Origin: Hymenobacter sublimis
GTDB lineage: Bacteria; Bacteroidota; Bacteroidia; Cytophagales; Hymenobacteraceae
DNA length: 64,000 nt
Direction: 5' to 3'
NCBI RefSeq assembly: GCF_023101345.1
Contig: NZ_CP095848.1
Location: forward strand, 2,673,297 to 2,737,296
Of this stretch, positions 25,485 through 34,302 are shown one piece after another (the stretch's first letter is position 1; every line of letters begins with the position of its first letter). The position numbers and the translations under genes were made by a program. Below the pieces are notes generated by a model. It was not told the DNA's origin. It saw only the letters and a program-made list of their open reading frames with translations, and searched no databases.

Positions 25485-26573
25485 ATGCGTTTTCTATCAC
25501 TACCTCCCCTACCCGGCGGCAGCCTATTTACTTGCCTAAGCTGGGGGCAGGCTTGCTCCTATGCGCTGGTAGCCGCTTGCTGCCTGCTCGTCCGGTTTCC
25601 GGCCTATGCCACCACCGTGTTGGGGCCGGTGCTGCTCGTGGGCCTGCTGGGCTTGGGAGTTGCCCACGGCGCCTGCGACCAGCTGGTGTGGCCCGTGTAT
25701 CGTCCGGTCCGGGGTTCCCGCTGGGTGTACCAGGTGCGGTTTGGGCTCGGCTACCTCGGCTTGGCCGGGGGTGTTGGGTTGGTGTGGTGGCAGTGGCCAG
25801 GCGTGGCGGCGGTTTTCTTTTTTGGCCTGACTGCCTGGCACTGGGGTTCGGCTGATGCGCCGGCCTACCCGCAGCGTGGCATTTGGTTGGCGCACAGCCT
25901 ACTTCGTGGAGTCTTGCTATTGGCGCTGCCGGCGTACTTCTGGCCCGCTGAAACGGTAGGGCACGTGAATGGGCTGTTGCTGCTGACCGGCGCCCCGCCC
26001 GCTCAGCTTGATTCCTACGCACCCGGAGGGCTGCTAGGGCTGGTACTAGCCGGACACCTGGGGTTGTGGGCGTACTTGGGCTGGCAGCGCCTACCTGGCC
26101 GCTGGCTGCGCGATGTGGGGGAAGTGTGCTTGCTAGCGTGCTTGTTCAGCAGTTGGCCGCCCTTGCTGGCCCTGGGCGTGTATTTCGTGTTTTGGCACAG
26201 CTTACAGCACATTTTGCGGCTTGCGCCCCTGCTTGGCTACGCGGCGGGGCCGAGCCGGTTGGGCGCACGGGGGCGGCGGAAGCTGCTATTTTTCGCCCGT
26301 CGCGCCTGGCCCATGCTGGCCGCGAGTTTGGTGTTGCTAGCCGGCGCGCATGCCCTAGGTGGCACTTGGCTTCCGGCCCAGAATGCCTGGCTGGGACTGG
26401 TAGTACTAGCGGCTTCCGTCGTGACTGTGCCCCACGCCTTGCTGGTTACCCTGGTGATGGATGCCCCCAAGTGGCGGGCGCGCCCATATTTGGCCGCTGG
26501 CAATCCCTTGGTCTTGCCAGCAGGGCAGCCACCGGAAAGCGGCACAGCGTTGCAAGCCTACGGCGGCAGGTAG
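25485..26573 (+). CDS. blh: Brp/Blh-family beta-carotene 15,15'-dioxygenase
   Basis: This 362-residue integral membrane protein has eight or so hydrophobic helices. All four iron-binding histidines expected of Blh enzymes are visible: His61 in GVAHGACDQLVWP, His119 in TAWHWGSAD, and His238 and His242 in VFWHSLQHILRL. The conserved VPHALLVTLVMD stretch lies near the C-terminus. Blh cleaves beta-carotene symmetrically to two molecules of retinal, the chromophore of microbial rhodopsins. No rhodopsin or carotenoid gene is present in the window. It follows a response regulator and precedes a convergent MarR gene. Family assignment is strong; cleavage of beta-carotene specifically is inferred. Confidence 0.9.
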   Translation: MRFLSLPPLPGGSLFTCLSWGQACSYALVAACCLLVRFPAYATTVLGPVLLVGLLGLGVAHGACDQLVWPVYRPVRGSRWVYQVRFGLGYLGLAGGVGLVWWQWPGVAAVFFFGLTAWHWGSADAPAYPQRGIWLAHSLLRGVLLLALPAYFWPAETVGHVNGLLLLTGAPPAQLDSYAPGGLLGLVLAGHLGLWAYLGWQRLPGRWLRDVGEVCLLACLFSSWPPLLALGVYFVFWHSLQHILRLAPLLGYAAGPSRLGARGRRKLLFFARRAWPMLAASLVLLAGAHALGGTWLPAQNAWLGLVVLAASVVTVPHALLVTLVMDAPKWRARPYLAAGNPLVLPAGQPPESGTALQAYGGR

Positions 26574-26578
26574 GCCGG

Positions 26579-27229
26579 CTATTGCTCATAGGCGTCCAGC
26601 AGTTCGTCCAGGGTTTTGGCCCGCTGCTGATGAAAGCGCGGGTAATGATACGCGTCCAATTTCAGCAGCAGATACAGAAGCTGCTGGCGCTCAGGCGTGT
26701 TCAGGTTGCCGGCCAGCACACGCGCTACCTGCTCCATGCGCTCAAAAAGCTGGAACAATACCTCCCGACCACTATCTGAAAGCATGAGTACACGGCTGCG
26801 CCGATCATGCGAGTGCATCTGCTCCGTAACCAGTCCTTGCTTGTGTAAGCGCCGGATAACCTCCATGCCCCCTGATTTTTCGTGGATGTTCCGTCCTATC
26901 AGATCCGTCTTGCTCAGGGGCTGGTAGGCGTTCAGGGTAGCCAGGTAAGTGAAGTCTTCCAGGGTAGTCAGGGGAGAATCGCGCAGGGCCAGGCGCGAAT
27001 ACGAGCGGGCGTAGCGGGATAGAAAGGTGATGAGCTTGCTGATGCGTGACTCATCAAACTCCCGGACGTGTACTTGCTCCCGACTAACGGTAGTTGTGTC
27101 TGGGGGGGCGCTGGTATGGGCTTGTAGCCAGTGAGAAAAGTCTGCCAGTTGGTTGGGCTGATCGGGTAAAGACTGCGCCTCATATTTTTCAACGGCGGCC
27201 AGCAACTGCTGCAAGAAGGCGTAGTTCAT
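26579..27229 (-). CDS. MarR-family transcriptional regulator
   Basis: This 216-residue protein has a MarR winged helix in its second half: the helix-turn-helix around residues 105-150 (IGRNIHEKSGGMEVIRRL, then a wing ending TEQMHSHDRRSRVL) and the dimerisation helices LLYLLLKLDAYHYPRF. The first 80 residues are an extra N-terminal helical region longer than the usual MarR length of about 150. The start ATG lies only 4 bases after a TACCTTTG box. It converges with the carotene dioxygenase gene, the stops being 5 bases apart, and is divergent from the TonB-dependent receptor, which it may regulate. Confidence 0.9.
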   Translation of the reverse strand: MNYAFLQQLLAAVEKYEAQSLPDQPNQLADFSHWLQAHTSAPPDTTTVSREQVHVREFDESRISKLITFLSRYARSYSRLALRDSPLTTLEDFTYLATLNAYQPLSKTDLIGRNIHEKSGGMEVIRRLHKQGLVTEQMHSHDRRSRVLMLSDSGREVLFQLFERMEQVARVLAGNLNTPERQQLLYLLLKLDAYHYPRFHQQRAKTLDELLDAYEQ

Positions 27230-27684
27230 CGGGCAAAGGTAGCACTCTAGTCTTCTACTACTGTTGAGGTTACCTCAAACTGCGTCCTAACCCGCTGATA
27301 CGGCCCGACAACAGGCTTCTTCTACCCCAAGAGGAGCGGCTATGATTTGCACTTCACCGGCCACCGCCAGGTTCGGTTCACACAACAGTAGTCCAGGCGA
27401 AAAGGAAAGGGTAGAGCCTTTGCCCTAAAAATCAGGTAGGCTTTTACGGCTTTCACCGAGAAATGCAAAGCAACAAACGCTCCATTGGACTTGAATTGGG
27501 AAAGACCAAACGATAAAACAAGAGCATGAATATCCAGTTTCTTCTATGTTTTCTTGATTAAAGTAAGATATAATATAATTATTACATCAAAATAACTACA
27601 TGCTATGGAAATAGTGAAAGTCGTCTTGCGAATCGAGTCAAATTGATACGATCTTACACTATTATTCCTAAAATTAGAATTTGA
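27230..27684. other. Long AT-rich region upstream of the TonB-dependent receptor
   Basis: This 455-base stretch has no gene I can support. The right half is strikingly AT-rich (for example the TATAATATAATTATTA run near 27570) compared with the GC-rich genes on both sides. On the minus strand, 27234-27241 reads TACCTTTG, the likely -7 box of the MarR gene, 4 bases before its ATG. The remainder is presumed promoter and leader of the receptor gene. Confidence 0.6.
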
Positions 27685-30474
27685 ATGAACCCAACTTTTA
27701 CCCGCGTGTGGCTGGTGTTAACCTGCCTTGTTTTTTGTACTATTCATACAACCTGGGGGCAAACAGCTACGGCAGCCCTGGGTGGCACTGTAGTGTCCGT
27801 AACGGGTAGCCCTGTTGCCGGAGCGGCCGTTACGGCCATTCACTTGCCCACGGGACTGCGCCGCGCCGCGGCCACCGATTCGGCGGGCATCTTTAGCATT
27901 CCGGATGCACTTGTTGGCGGGCCCTTTGCCGTCCAGGTAACGCAGCCTAGCTTCCGTACTCAGGTGATTACCAACGTGTTCCTGTCTGCTGATAAAGCGG
28001 TGCAGCTCAGCATTGCGCTAGCCCCCGACGTGGTGCAAGTGGGTACGCGCCGGATTGACCGCACGGTGCTGGAGTCCGCGGTACCGGTAGACGTAATTGA
28101 CATGCGTGAGCTGCTGGCCACCGGGCCCCAGACTGATCTGACCCAGATTCTGAACTACTCGGTGCCTTCCTTTAACTCGACCCGCCAAACCTCCGCCGAC
28201 GGGGCCGACCACGTCGATCCGTCGTCGCTACGGGGCCTGAGCCCGGACCAGATGCTGGTGCTAGTGAACGGCAAGCGCCGCCACACCACGGCCCTGATTA
28301 ACCTACTCGGTAGCCGTGGCGTGGGCAACGTAGGCTATGACCTGAACACGGTTTCCTCCAATGCCATTGACCGGATTGAGGTGCTGCGCGACGGCGCCGC
28401 GGCCCAGTACGGCTCCGATGCCATTGCCGGGGTTATGAACATCAACCTGCGCGCCGACAACAAAGGTGGCAACGTGCTGCTGAGCACGGGCATTACCAGC
28501 GCCGGCGACGGTCTGAGCACCCTGTTTAGCCTAAACAAAGGCTTTAAACTGGGCCAGAAAGGCTTCCTGAACCTGACCGGCGACGTGGATTACCGCGGCG
28601 CCACTACCCGCCAGTACTCGCGCAGCCTCAATTCCTGGCCAGTATTTTCCAGCAACCGCGCCTCCGAAGATTCCGCGCTAGCCGCGAACGGCAAAACTTA
28701 CCGGGACTTCGAGCAGGTAAACGGCGACGCCAAAATCCGCAATTACCGGCTGCTCTATAACCTGGGCGCTCCGCTCAGCAACAAGGTATCGTTCTACTCC
28801 TTTGGGGGCTTTAACTACCGCCGCGGCCGAGCCGTTGCGCCTTGGGTGCTACCCTCGGCCCAACCCGCCGACATTGTGGATAGCATCTTCCCCCTGGGCT
28901 ACCAGCCCAACATCAACACGCGCATTCATGATGCGTCCGGGGCGGCCGGCATTACGGCTAGCCTAGGTCAGTGGAAGCTGGATGTCAGCCACGTAGTGGG
29001 CCTCAACCGCATGCACTACGATGTCAGCAACACGCTTAACAGCACCCTAGGTACGGCCTCGCCTACCCAGTTTGATGCCGGCGGCCTGCAGTTCCGCCAG
29101 AACGTAACCAACGCCACCCTGAGCCGGCTGTTTCCGCAGGTACTGGCCGGCACCAACGTAGCCTTCGGCACGGAGTACCGCACCGAGAACTACCTAATTT
29201 TTGCTGGTGAAGAGGCTTCCTGGAAGGATTACGGAAGGGGTGCCGCCGGGGCCTCGGGTGGCGCTCAGGGCTTTATCGGCTTTGACCCCGCGGCAGCCAT
29301 CGAGGGCAACCGCAACAACATCGGGGGCTTCGTGGACGTGGAAGCTGACATCACCAAAAAGTGGACGATTGGCACGGCCGTACGCTTTGAGAATTACTCA
29401 GACTTTGGCTCGGCCTTCATTTACAAGCTGAACACCCGCCTGCAGCTGGCCAAGTTTCTTTCGGTGCGGGCTGGCTACAACACGGGCTTCCGGGCTCCAT
29501 CCTTGCAGCAGGCGCTGTACCGTCAGCTCACGCTACTACCCGTCAATAACGGGGTAGTGTACACGGGTATCTTCAACAACCAGAGCGAGGTAACCCGCGC
29601 GGCCGGTATTCCGGCCCTGCAGCCCGAAAAGTCGCGCAACTTTAGCGCCGGCCTGATCCTGACGCCTTCGCCCGCCCTGACCTTCACGGTGGACGCCTAT
29701 CAGATTGCCATTGATGACCGGATTATCCTGTCGGGTTTGCTGGGCCAGGGCATCACGCCGGCCCTGGATGCGGCCCTCACCCAAGCCAACGCCACCAACG
29801 CCCAGTTCTTTACTAACGCGGTAAACACGCGCACCCAGGGCCTGGACCTGGTAGCCAGCTACCGCCGCCCCGTGGGTCGCGGCAACTTCCTGGCCAGCCT
29901 GGCGGCTAACTTCAACCGCAACACCATCCGTAGCATTGACGTGCCAACAGCTTTTGCCAAGCTGCAGAGCGACGACGACCTGGGTAATAACTATGTGGAT
30001 CAGCGCCAGCTTTCGCTGATTGAGACGGGTAACCCCAAGAGCAAGCTCATTCTAAACACGAGCTACGAGGTAGGCAAGTTTAACCTACTGGTGCGCAACG
30101 TCCGCTACGGGCAGGTTAGCAGCTACGATTTCAACTTTGACCCCTTGGCTGAAGGCAGCTACTATCTGGTGTTCAAGCCCCGGCTGACCACGGATCTGCA
30201 GCTGAGCTACAAGCCCAAGCAGGCCCTGCAGCTCACGGCCGGCGTGAACAACTTGTTCAATGTGCAGCCTAACACCATTGCCGAAGCTGCCCGCAACGGT
30301 AATCCCCCAATCGGCTTCAAAACCCAGGCTGAGTTCGACGCCTACTTCCAAAACAAGTACGGCCAGCCTTCCTACCTGCCCTACGACTTCGACATTCTGC
30401 CTTACCACTCCCACCAGATGAACTTCAACGGGACGTTCTTCTACCTAAAGGCAGTGTATAACTTCGGCCTGTAA
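27685..30474 (+). CDS. TonB-dependent outer membrane receptor with carboxypeptidase-D-like domain
   Basis: This 929-residue protein has a signal peptide (residues 1-25), a CarboxypepD_reg-like beta-sandwich (GGTVVSVTGSPVAGAAVTAI, about residues 30-110), a plug domain (SSLRGLSPDQMLVLVNGKRR; IERIEVL-like DRIEVLRDGAAAQYGSDA near residue 240) and a 22-strand-type barrel ending in the aromatic VYNFGL. It imports large or scarce substrates using energy from TonB. No SusD-like partner follows, so it is not a standard glycan Sus pair. The next genes are a secreted hydrolase-like protein and a flavin amine oxidase, which may share a substrate. A divergent MarR gene and a long AT-rich leader lie upstream. 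Confidence 0.94.
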   Translation: MNPTFTRVWLVLTCLVFCTIHTTWGQTATAALGGTVVSVTGSPVAGAAVTAIHLPTGLRRAAATDSAGIFSIPDALVGGPFAVQVTQPSFRTQVITNVFLSADKAVQLSIALAPDVVQVGTRRIDRTVLESAVPVDVIDMRELLATGPQTDLTQILNYSVPSFNSTRQTSADGADHVDPSSLRGLSPDQMLVLVNGKRRHTTALINLLGSRGVGNVGYDLNTVSSNAIDRIEVLRDGAAAQYGSDAIAGVMNINLRADNKGGNVLLSTGITSAGDGLSTLFSLNKGFKLGQKGFLNLTGDVDYRGATTRQYSRSLNSWPVFSSNRASEDSALAANGKTYRDFEQVNGDAKIRNYRLLYNLGAPLSNKVSFYSFGGFNYRRGRAVAPWVLPSAQPADIVDSIFPLGYQPNINTRIHDASGAAGITASLGQWKLDVSHVVGLNRMHYDVSNTLNSTLGTASPTQFDAGGLQFRQNVTNATLSRLFPQVLAGTNVAFGTEYRTENYLIFAGEEASWKDYGRGAAGASGGAQGFIGFDPAAAIEGNRNNIGGFVDVEADITKKWTIGTAVRFENYSDFGSAFIYKLNTRLQLAKFLSVRAGYNTGFRAPSLQQALYRQLTLLPVNNGVVYTGIFNNQSEVTRAAGIPALQPEKSRNFSAGLILTPSPALTFTVDAYQIAIDDRIILSGLLGQGITPALDAALTQANATNAQFFTNAVNTRTQGLDLVASYRRPVGRGNFLASLAANFNRNTIRSIDVPTAFAKLQSDDDLGNNYVDQRQLSLIETGNPKSKLILNTSYEVGKFNLLVRNVRYGQVSSYDFNFDPLAEGSYYLVFKPRLTTDLQLSYKPKQALQLTAGVNNLFNVQPNTIAEAARNGNPPIGFKTQAEFDAYFQNKYGQPSYLPYDFDILPYHSHQMNFNGTFFYLKAVYNFGL

Positions 30475-30492
30475 GCTGCGGGCTACCAGTTT

Positions 30493-30553
30493 CCCGGGCC
30501 GGCGGCCTACCTTCCCTGCCGGGGAGAAGCGGCCGGTCCGGGAGCCGTTTTCT
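30493..30553 (+). terminator. Terminator after the receptor gene
   Basis: Stem CCCGGGCCGG/CCGGTCCGGG (30493-30502, 30533-30542; one G-T pair) with internal structure, followed by GTTTTCTTTT, 18 bases after the receptor stop. Confidence 0.6.
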
Positions 30554-30578
30554 TTTGCTTAGCTCTACTACCTCCTGT

Positions 30579-31973
30579 ATGAAGAAGCACTACGCTATTT
30601 CGTATGTTATTATCCTGTTGCTGCTGCACAGCGTGCTGGCGGCCGCTGCCCCTCTGCGAGCTCCTGCTTCTCCCCTCGATGGGCTCTGGAAAGGCCCGTT
30701 GAAAGTACCTGGTGGTCAGTGGGAAGTGGTTTTCCGGGTAGTGCCGCTGACCGGTGGCAGCTACTTTGCGACCCTGGATGTGCCCATTCAACGGGTGAGC
30801 GGTATTTCAGTGGCCGTGGAAGTGCAGGGCGATTCGGTAAGCTTCGTGGCTGAGCAGGTAGGTAGCCGCTTTACCGGGCAGCTTTCCGCCAGCGGGCAAC
30901 AAGTACAGGGCACCTGGCGCCAAAATGGCTTCAAAACGCCCCTGACCCTGCAGCTGGTGCCGGCCTCGGCCGTGGCGGGCGCCAAAACCCGACTGACGCC
31001 CCCTTACCAGGAAGAAGAAGTGACGTTTACCAGCAGCCAGGAGGCACTCCGCCTAGCCGGCCTGTTGTCCTTACCCCCGGGCACAGGGCCGTTCCCGACC
31101 GCCGTGTTGGTTTCCGACGCCGGAGCCCAGGACCGGGACGGCACCGTAGGCGACTACCGCCCTATGGGCGCGCTGGCCGACTACCTAACCCGCCGTGGCA
31201 TTGCCGTTCTGCGCTTTGATGACCGGGGTGTGGGCGGCTCCAGCGGCTCGGCGGCTCCAGCTACCATTTCCGACGTGGTAACGGACGTGCAGGCGGCGCT
31301 AAACTTCCTGCGTACTCGCCCCGAGGTAGATTTAACCCGCCTGGGTATTATTGGGCACGGTGAGGGTGGCAACGTGGCCCTGCTGGCGGCGGCTCAACCC
31401 CTCCCCCCCGCCTTTGTAGTGGCCCTGGCCGCGCACGGGCTGCCTGGCAGCGACATTGTTATTCAGCAACAAACCAATGTGCTGCGCTCCTTGGGTACGG
31501 ATCAAGCACAGGTTGAACAAGCTGTGAAGCGCCAGCAGGCCATGCTCGAAATCATTCGGCAAACTCCCGATGACGCCCAAGCACAGGCCATTGTGGCCAA
31601 CATGCTGCGCCAAAACAATTCCTCCATGGATCCGGCGGCAGCTAAAGCCAGCGCCGCCGAGCTTACCTCGGCCCGCTACCGGCAATTCCTGTCGTTTAAC
31701 CCCATTGCTAAGCTTCCCGACGTGAAGTGCCCCGTGCTGCTGCTCAACGGAACGGCCGACCTGTACGTGGCCGCCGACGCTAACATGGCTCCCCTGGCGA
31801 AAGGCCTGAAAAATAACAAAAGCGTGGTCAGCCGCAAGCTACCCGGCGTCAACCATTTGTTTCAGCCTGACCCCAAGGAGTGGCCCCTGGTGAACGGGCA
31901 AGCCAAGGAAATATTCTCACCCCAGGCCCAGGAAGCAATCCGGGAGTGGATTGTTGAGCCGGTTAAAAAGTAA
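30579..31973 (+). CDS. Secreted alpha/beta hydrolase-fold protein lacking the nucleophile serine
   Basis: The ATG at 30579 gives 464 residues: a signal peptide (VIILLLLHSVLAAAAP), an N-terminal beta domain of about 110 residues, then an alpha/beta hydrolase domain of the dienelactone-hydrolase/esterase type (ADYLTRRGIAVLRFDDRGVG). The nucleophile elbow, normally GHSEGG, reads I-I-G-H-G-E-G-G with Gly261 (codon GGT) where serine is expected. The oxyanion-side motif usually SGSGPQ-like reads SDAGAQDRD. The Asp (NGTADLYV) and His (GVNHLF) of the triad remain. It could be a pseudoenzyme or use other chemistry. It lies between a TonB receptor and an amine oxidase on the same strand. Confidence 0.88.
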   Translation: MKKHYAISYVIILLLLHSVLAAAAPLRAPASPLDGLWKGPLKVPGGQWEVVFRVVPLTGGSYFATLDVPIQRVSGISVAVEVQGDSVSFVAEQVGSRFTGQLSASGQQVQGTWRQNGFKTPLTLQLVPASAVAGAKTRLTPPYQEEEVTFTSSQEALRLAGLLSLPPGTGPFPTAVLVSDAGAQDRDGTVGDYRPMGALADYLTRRGIAVLRFDDRGVGGSSGSAAPATISDVVTDVQAALNFLRTRPEVDLTRLGIIGHGEGGNVALLAAAQPLPPAFVVALAAHGLPGSDIVIQQQTNVLRSLGTDQAQVEQAVKRQQAMLEIIRQTPDDAQAQAIVANMLRQNNSSMDPAAAKASAAELTSARYRQFLSFNPIAKLPDVKCPVLLLNGTADLYVAADANMAPLAKGLKNNKSVVSRKLPGVNHLFQPDPKEWPLVNGQAKEIFSPQAQEAIREWIVEPVKK

Positions 31974-31981
31974 GTCGACTC

Positions 31982-32017
31982 GGGCAGTGGAAGCAGCGGA
32001 TGTTGCTACCACTGCCC
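31982..32017 (+). terminator. Hairpin after the hydrolase-like gene
   Basis: Stem GGGCAGTGG/CCACTGCCC (31982-31990, 32009-32017) extended by AGCA/TGCT inside. There is no T-run, so it is either a weak terminator or an mRNA 3' stabiliser. Confidence 0.45.
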
Positions 32018-32030
32018 AGGCCGCGCTCCA

Positions 32031-32072
32031 TCATTAGTATCCTTCATACTTTCATTAGTATCCTTCATACTT
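32031..32072. repeat. 21-bp tandem duplication upstream of the amine oxidase
   Basis: TCATTAGTATCCTTCATACTT occurs twice without a gap (32031-32051 and 32052-32072; both copies identical), ending 21 bases before the ATG of the amine oxidase gene. Each copy contains TAGTATCCTTCAT, so any regulatory element in it is duplicated. Confidence 0.95.
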
Positions 32073-32093
32073 TCCACTCATACGCCTACCCAC

Positions 32094-33797
32094 ATGAAGC
32101 TACCGTTTACTTCTTCTATTCCCCAGGCCCGCACGCAGTTGCTGCGCTCCTTACAGCAAGCTTTCCGACTGGCCGTAGTCGCTAACGAGCCGGGGGCTCC
32201 CTCGGCCGATGAGCTTGCCGAAATGGCTACCAGCCAGACGCGACGCGACTTTCTCACTAACACAGCCAAAATGGGCCTGTTAGTTAGCGCCGGCGGGCTG
32301 CTATCTGCCTGCGACACGGAGGTAGTGGAGCCTGCGTTGGAGCCGCAAAGGCAGCAAAGCCTGGGCTCGCTTACGGGGGTAGCCCCGCGGGTAGTGGTAG
32401 TGGGGGCAGGCATGGCCGGTTTGAACTGCGCCTATCAGCTCAAGAAAGCTGGCGTGCCGGCCCGCGTGTACGAAGCCAGCAACCGGGCCGGGGGCCGCAT
32501 TTTCACCGCCCGCGGCCTAATGGGTCCTGGGCTCACCACGGAGCTGGGAGGCGAGTTTATTGACAGCGGCCACGCCGACATGCTGCAGCTAGCCCAGGAG
32601 TTTGGCTTGCCTCTCTACGATGTAGAGTCGCCCAGCGAAACCGTGCTGCAAAAGGACGCCTATTTCTTCGGGGGCAAGCAGTACACCGTAGCGCAGGTAA
32701 TTGCCGCTTTCCAGCCGTACGCGCGGCAAATGCAGGCTGATATTCGCTCGCTGCCGGGCACTATCACCTTCGAGAAGATGAACGCGGCCGCAGCCCGCTT
32801 TGATCAGATGTCGATTGCCGCCTATTTCGACTCGATTCACATGACAGGCTGGATCCGGACGTTGCTGGAAGTGGCCTACCTGACCGAGTACGGACGGGAA
32901 GTAAATGACCAGACCTCGATTAACTTCCTGTGGCTGTTCTCGGCCGACACCAGCAAGGGCACTTTTGACATTTTTGGTGTTAGCGATGAACGCTACAAAA
33001 TTAAGGGTGGCAACCAGCAGCTCACCGATGCCCTGCACGAGCAGTTAGCCGGTCAGGTAACGCTGCAGCACAAGCTCGTGGCCCTGAGCCAGCAGGGTAG
33101 CGAATACCACCTAACGTTCGAGCAAGCCAGCGGCACTCGCCTCACCGTGGTAGCCGATTACGTGGTACTGACCATTCCTTTTACCATTCTGCGGACGGTA
33201 GATTTGCAGGTAGCCTTGCCCGCTTGGAAGCTGAACGCCATCCAGAACCTGGGCTACGGTACCAATGCCAAGCTATTTTTGGGCTTTAATGGCCGGCCCT
33301 GGCGCAACAATGGCTACACTGGCTACCTGTTCTCCGACCAGACGGCTCAGAGTGGTTGGGACAGCGGCCAATTGCAGCCCACCACCCAGACGGCGTTTAC
33401 CGTCTATCTGGGCGGACAAGCGGGCGTAGCTGTGGGCTCCGGTTCGGCCCAGTCGCAGGCCGGCAAGTTTCTGCCCGTACTGGAAAAGGCCTGGCCGGGT
33501 ACGCAGGCCGCCTTCAACGGCCAGGTTGAGCGCTTCCACTGGCCTACGCACCCGCACACGCTGGCTAGCTACGCCTGCTACCGGGTAGGACAGTTCAGCA
33601 CTATTGCCGGGGCCGAAGGCAAACCCGTGGGCAACCTATTTTTCGCCGGTGAGCATTGCAGCGCCTGGTACCAGGGCTTCATGAATGGCGCCGCCGAAAC
33701 TGGCCGCATGGCGGCCTCGGACGTGCAAGCGGCCCTGCGCACCAAAAACACGGCCCTTCACCAGCGGATGCGGCAGCGGGAAAAAAGCCTGGCTTAG
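32094..33797 (+). CDS. Flavin monoamine oxidase family protein, Tat-exported
   Basis: This 567-residue FAD enzyme has an N-terminal extension of about 48 residues before a twin-arginine signal (QTRRDFLTNTAKMGLLVSAG, then GGLLSACD); such extensions are usual in this Bacteroidota group, but an ATG at 32223 just before the signal is an alternative start. The FAD-binding VVVVGAGMAGLNCAYQL is near residue 98, with NRAGGRIFTARG following. The C-terminal FAGEHCSAWYQGFMNGAAE segment completes the flavin site. Amine oxidases deaminate primary amines to aldehydes with peroxide formation. It is encoded after a receptor and a hydrolase-like protein and is followed by a strong terminator. Substrate unknown. 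Confidence 0.92.
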   Translation: MKLPFTSSIPQARTQLLRSLQQAFRLAVVANEPGAPSADELAEMATSQTRRDFLTNTAKMGLLVSAGGLLSACDTEVVEPALEPQRQQSLGSLTGVAPRVVVVGAGMAGLNCAYQLKKAGVPARVYEASNRAGGRIFTARGLMGPGLTTELGGEFIDSGHADMLQLAQEFGLPLYDVESPSETVLQKDAYFFGGKQYTVAQVIAAFQPYARQMQADIRSLPGTITFEKMNAAAARFDQMSIAAYFDSIHMTGWIRTLLEVAYLTEYGREVNDQTSINFLWLFSADTSKGTFDIFGVSDERYKIKGGNQQLTDALHEQLAGQVTLQHKLVALSQQGSEYHLTFEQASGTRLTVVADYVVLTIPFTILRTVDLQVALPAWKLNAIQNLGYGTNAKLFLGFNGRPWRNNGYTGYLFSDQTAQSGWDSGQLQPTTQTAFTVYLGGQAGVAVGSGSAQSQAGKFLPVLEKAWPGTQAAFNGQVERFHWPTHPHTLASYACYRVGQFSTIAGAEGKPVGNLFFAGEHCSAWYQGFMNGAAETGRMAASDVQAALRTKNTALHQRMRQREKSLA

Positions 33798-33916
33798 CGC
33801 AACGAGGCTGATGGCATAAAAGCTGTTATGCCGCCTTGCGGCCATAATCTTAACCGCTCTCCGGCGCTTATGCTGCGCACAGCCAAGCATTGGCTACCGC
33901 ACTACTCGTGTTACTA

Positions 33917-33956
33917 AACAAACAGCTCCGGCCAGTTGGCCGGAGCTGTTTGTTTT
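33917..33956 (+). terminator. Strong 18-bp perfect hairpin terminator
   Basis: Arms 33917-33934 and 33939-33956 are perfectly complementary over 18 bases around an AGTT loop, with TTTTT following, 120 bases after the amine oxidase stop. The rest of 33798-34144 holds no gene. Confidence 0.92.
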
Positions 33957-34144
33957 TAGAACTCTGCGTGGCGCAACTATAAGCCGCCGGCCAGCCCAGA
34001 AGTATGTAGAGGATTCACTCGTATTGACGGCTAACAGCCCAGGCAATAACGGCGTGACCTATCACCTCATCGGTAACCGAAGCAGGCTTCGGACCTAATC
34101 TCTGGTAAAGCAAACGCCCTGGCTGCCAGTGGCAACCAGGGCGG

Positions 34145-34220
34145 TGGTGATCCCGCTGGGATTCGAACCCAGGACCCATACATTAAAAGTGTATTGCTCT
34201 ACCAGCTGAGCTACAGAATC
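34145..34220 (-). tRNA. tRNA-Lys (anticodon TTT)
   Basis: Read on the minus strand, the acceptor GATTCTG/CGGGATC (with G-T pairs), the D arm GCTC/GAGC, the anticodon stem ATACA/TGTAT around loop CTTTTAA, and the T arm CTGGG-TTCGAAT-CCCAG all fold correctly. The anticodon TTT reads AAA/AAG lysine codons. The CCA end is encoded (complement at 34145-34147). It stands alone, not in a tRNA cluster. Confidence 0.97.
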
Positions 34221-34266
34221 ATTTGTTTTCTTTGCAAACGGCGAATGTTTTTCGCTGATTGTGGCA

Positions 34267-34297
34267 CAAAAGTAGAGGCCCAAGTTTAACCGTGCAA
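34267..34297 (-). promoter_or_regulatory. Promoter of tRNA-Lys
   Basis: On the minus strand TTG (34295-34297) is followed after exactly 20 bases by TACTTTTG (34267-34274), matching the Bacteroidota TTG / TAnnTTTG promoter. It lies about 47 bases before the mature tRNA. Confidence 0.75.
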
Positions 34298-34302
34298 CTG
34301 TT

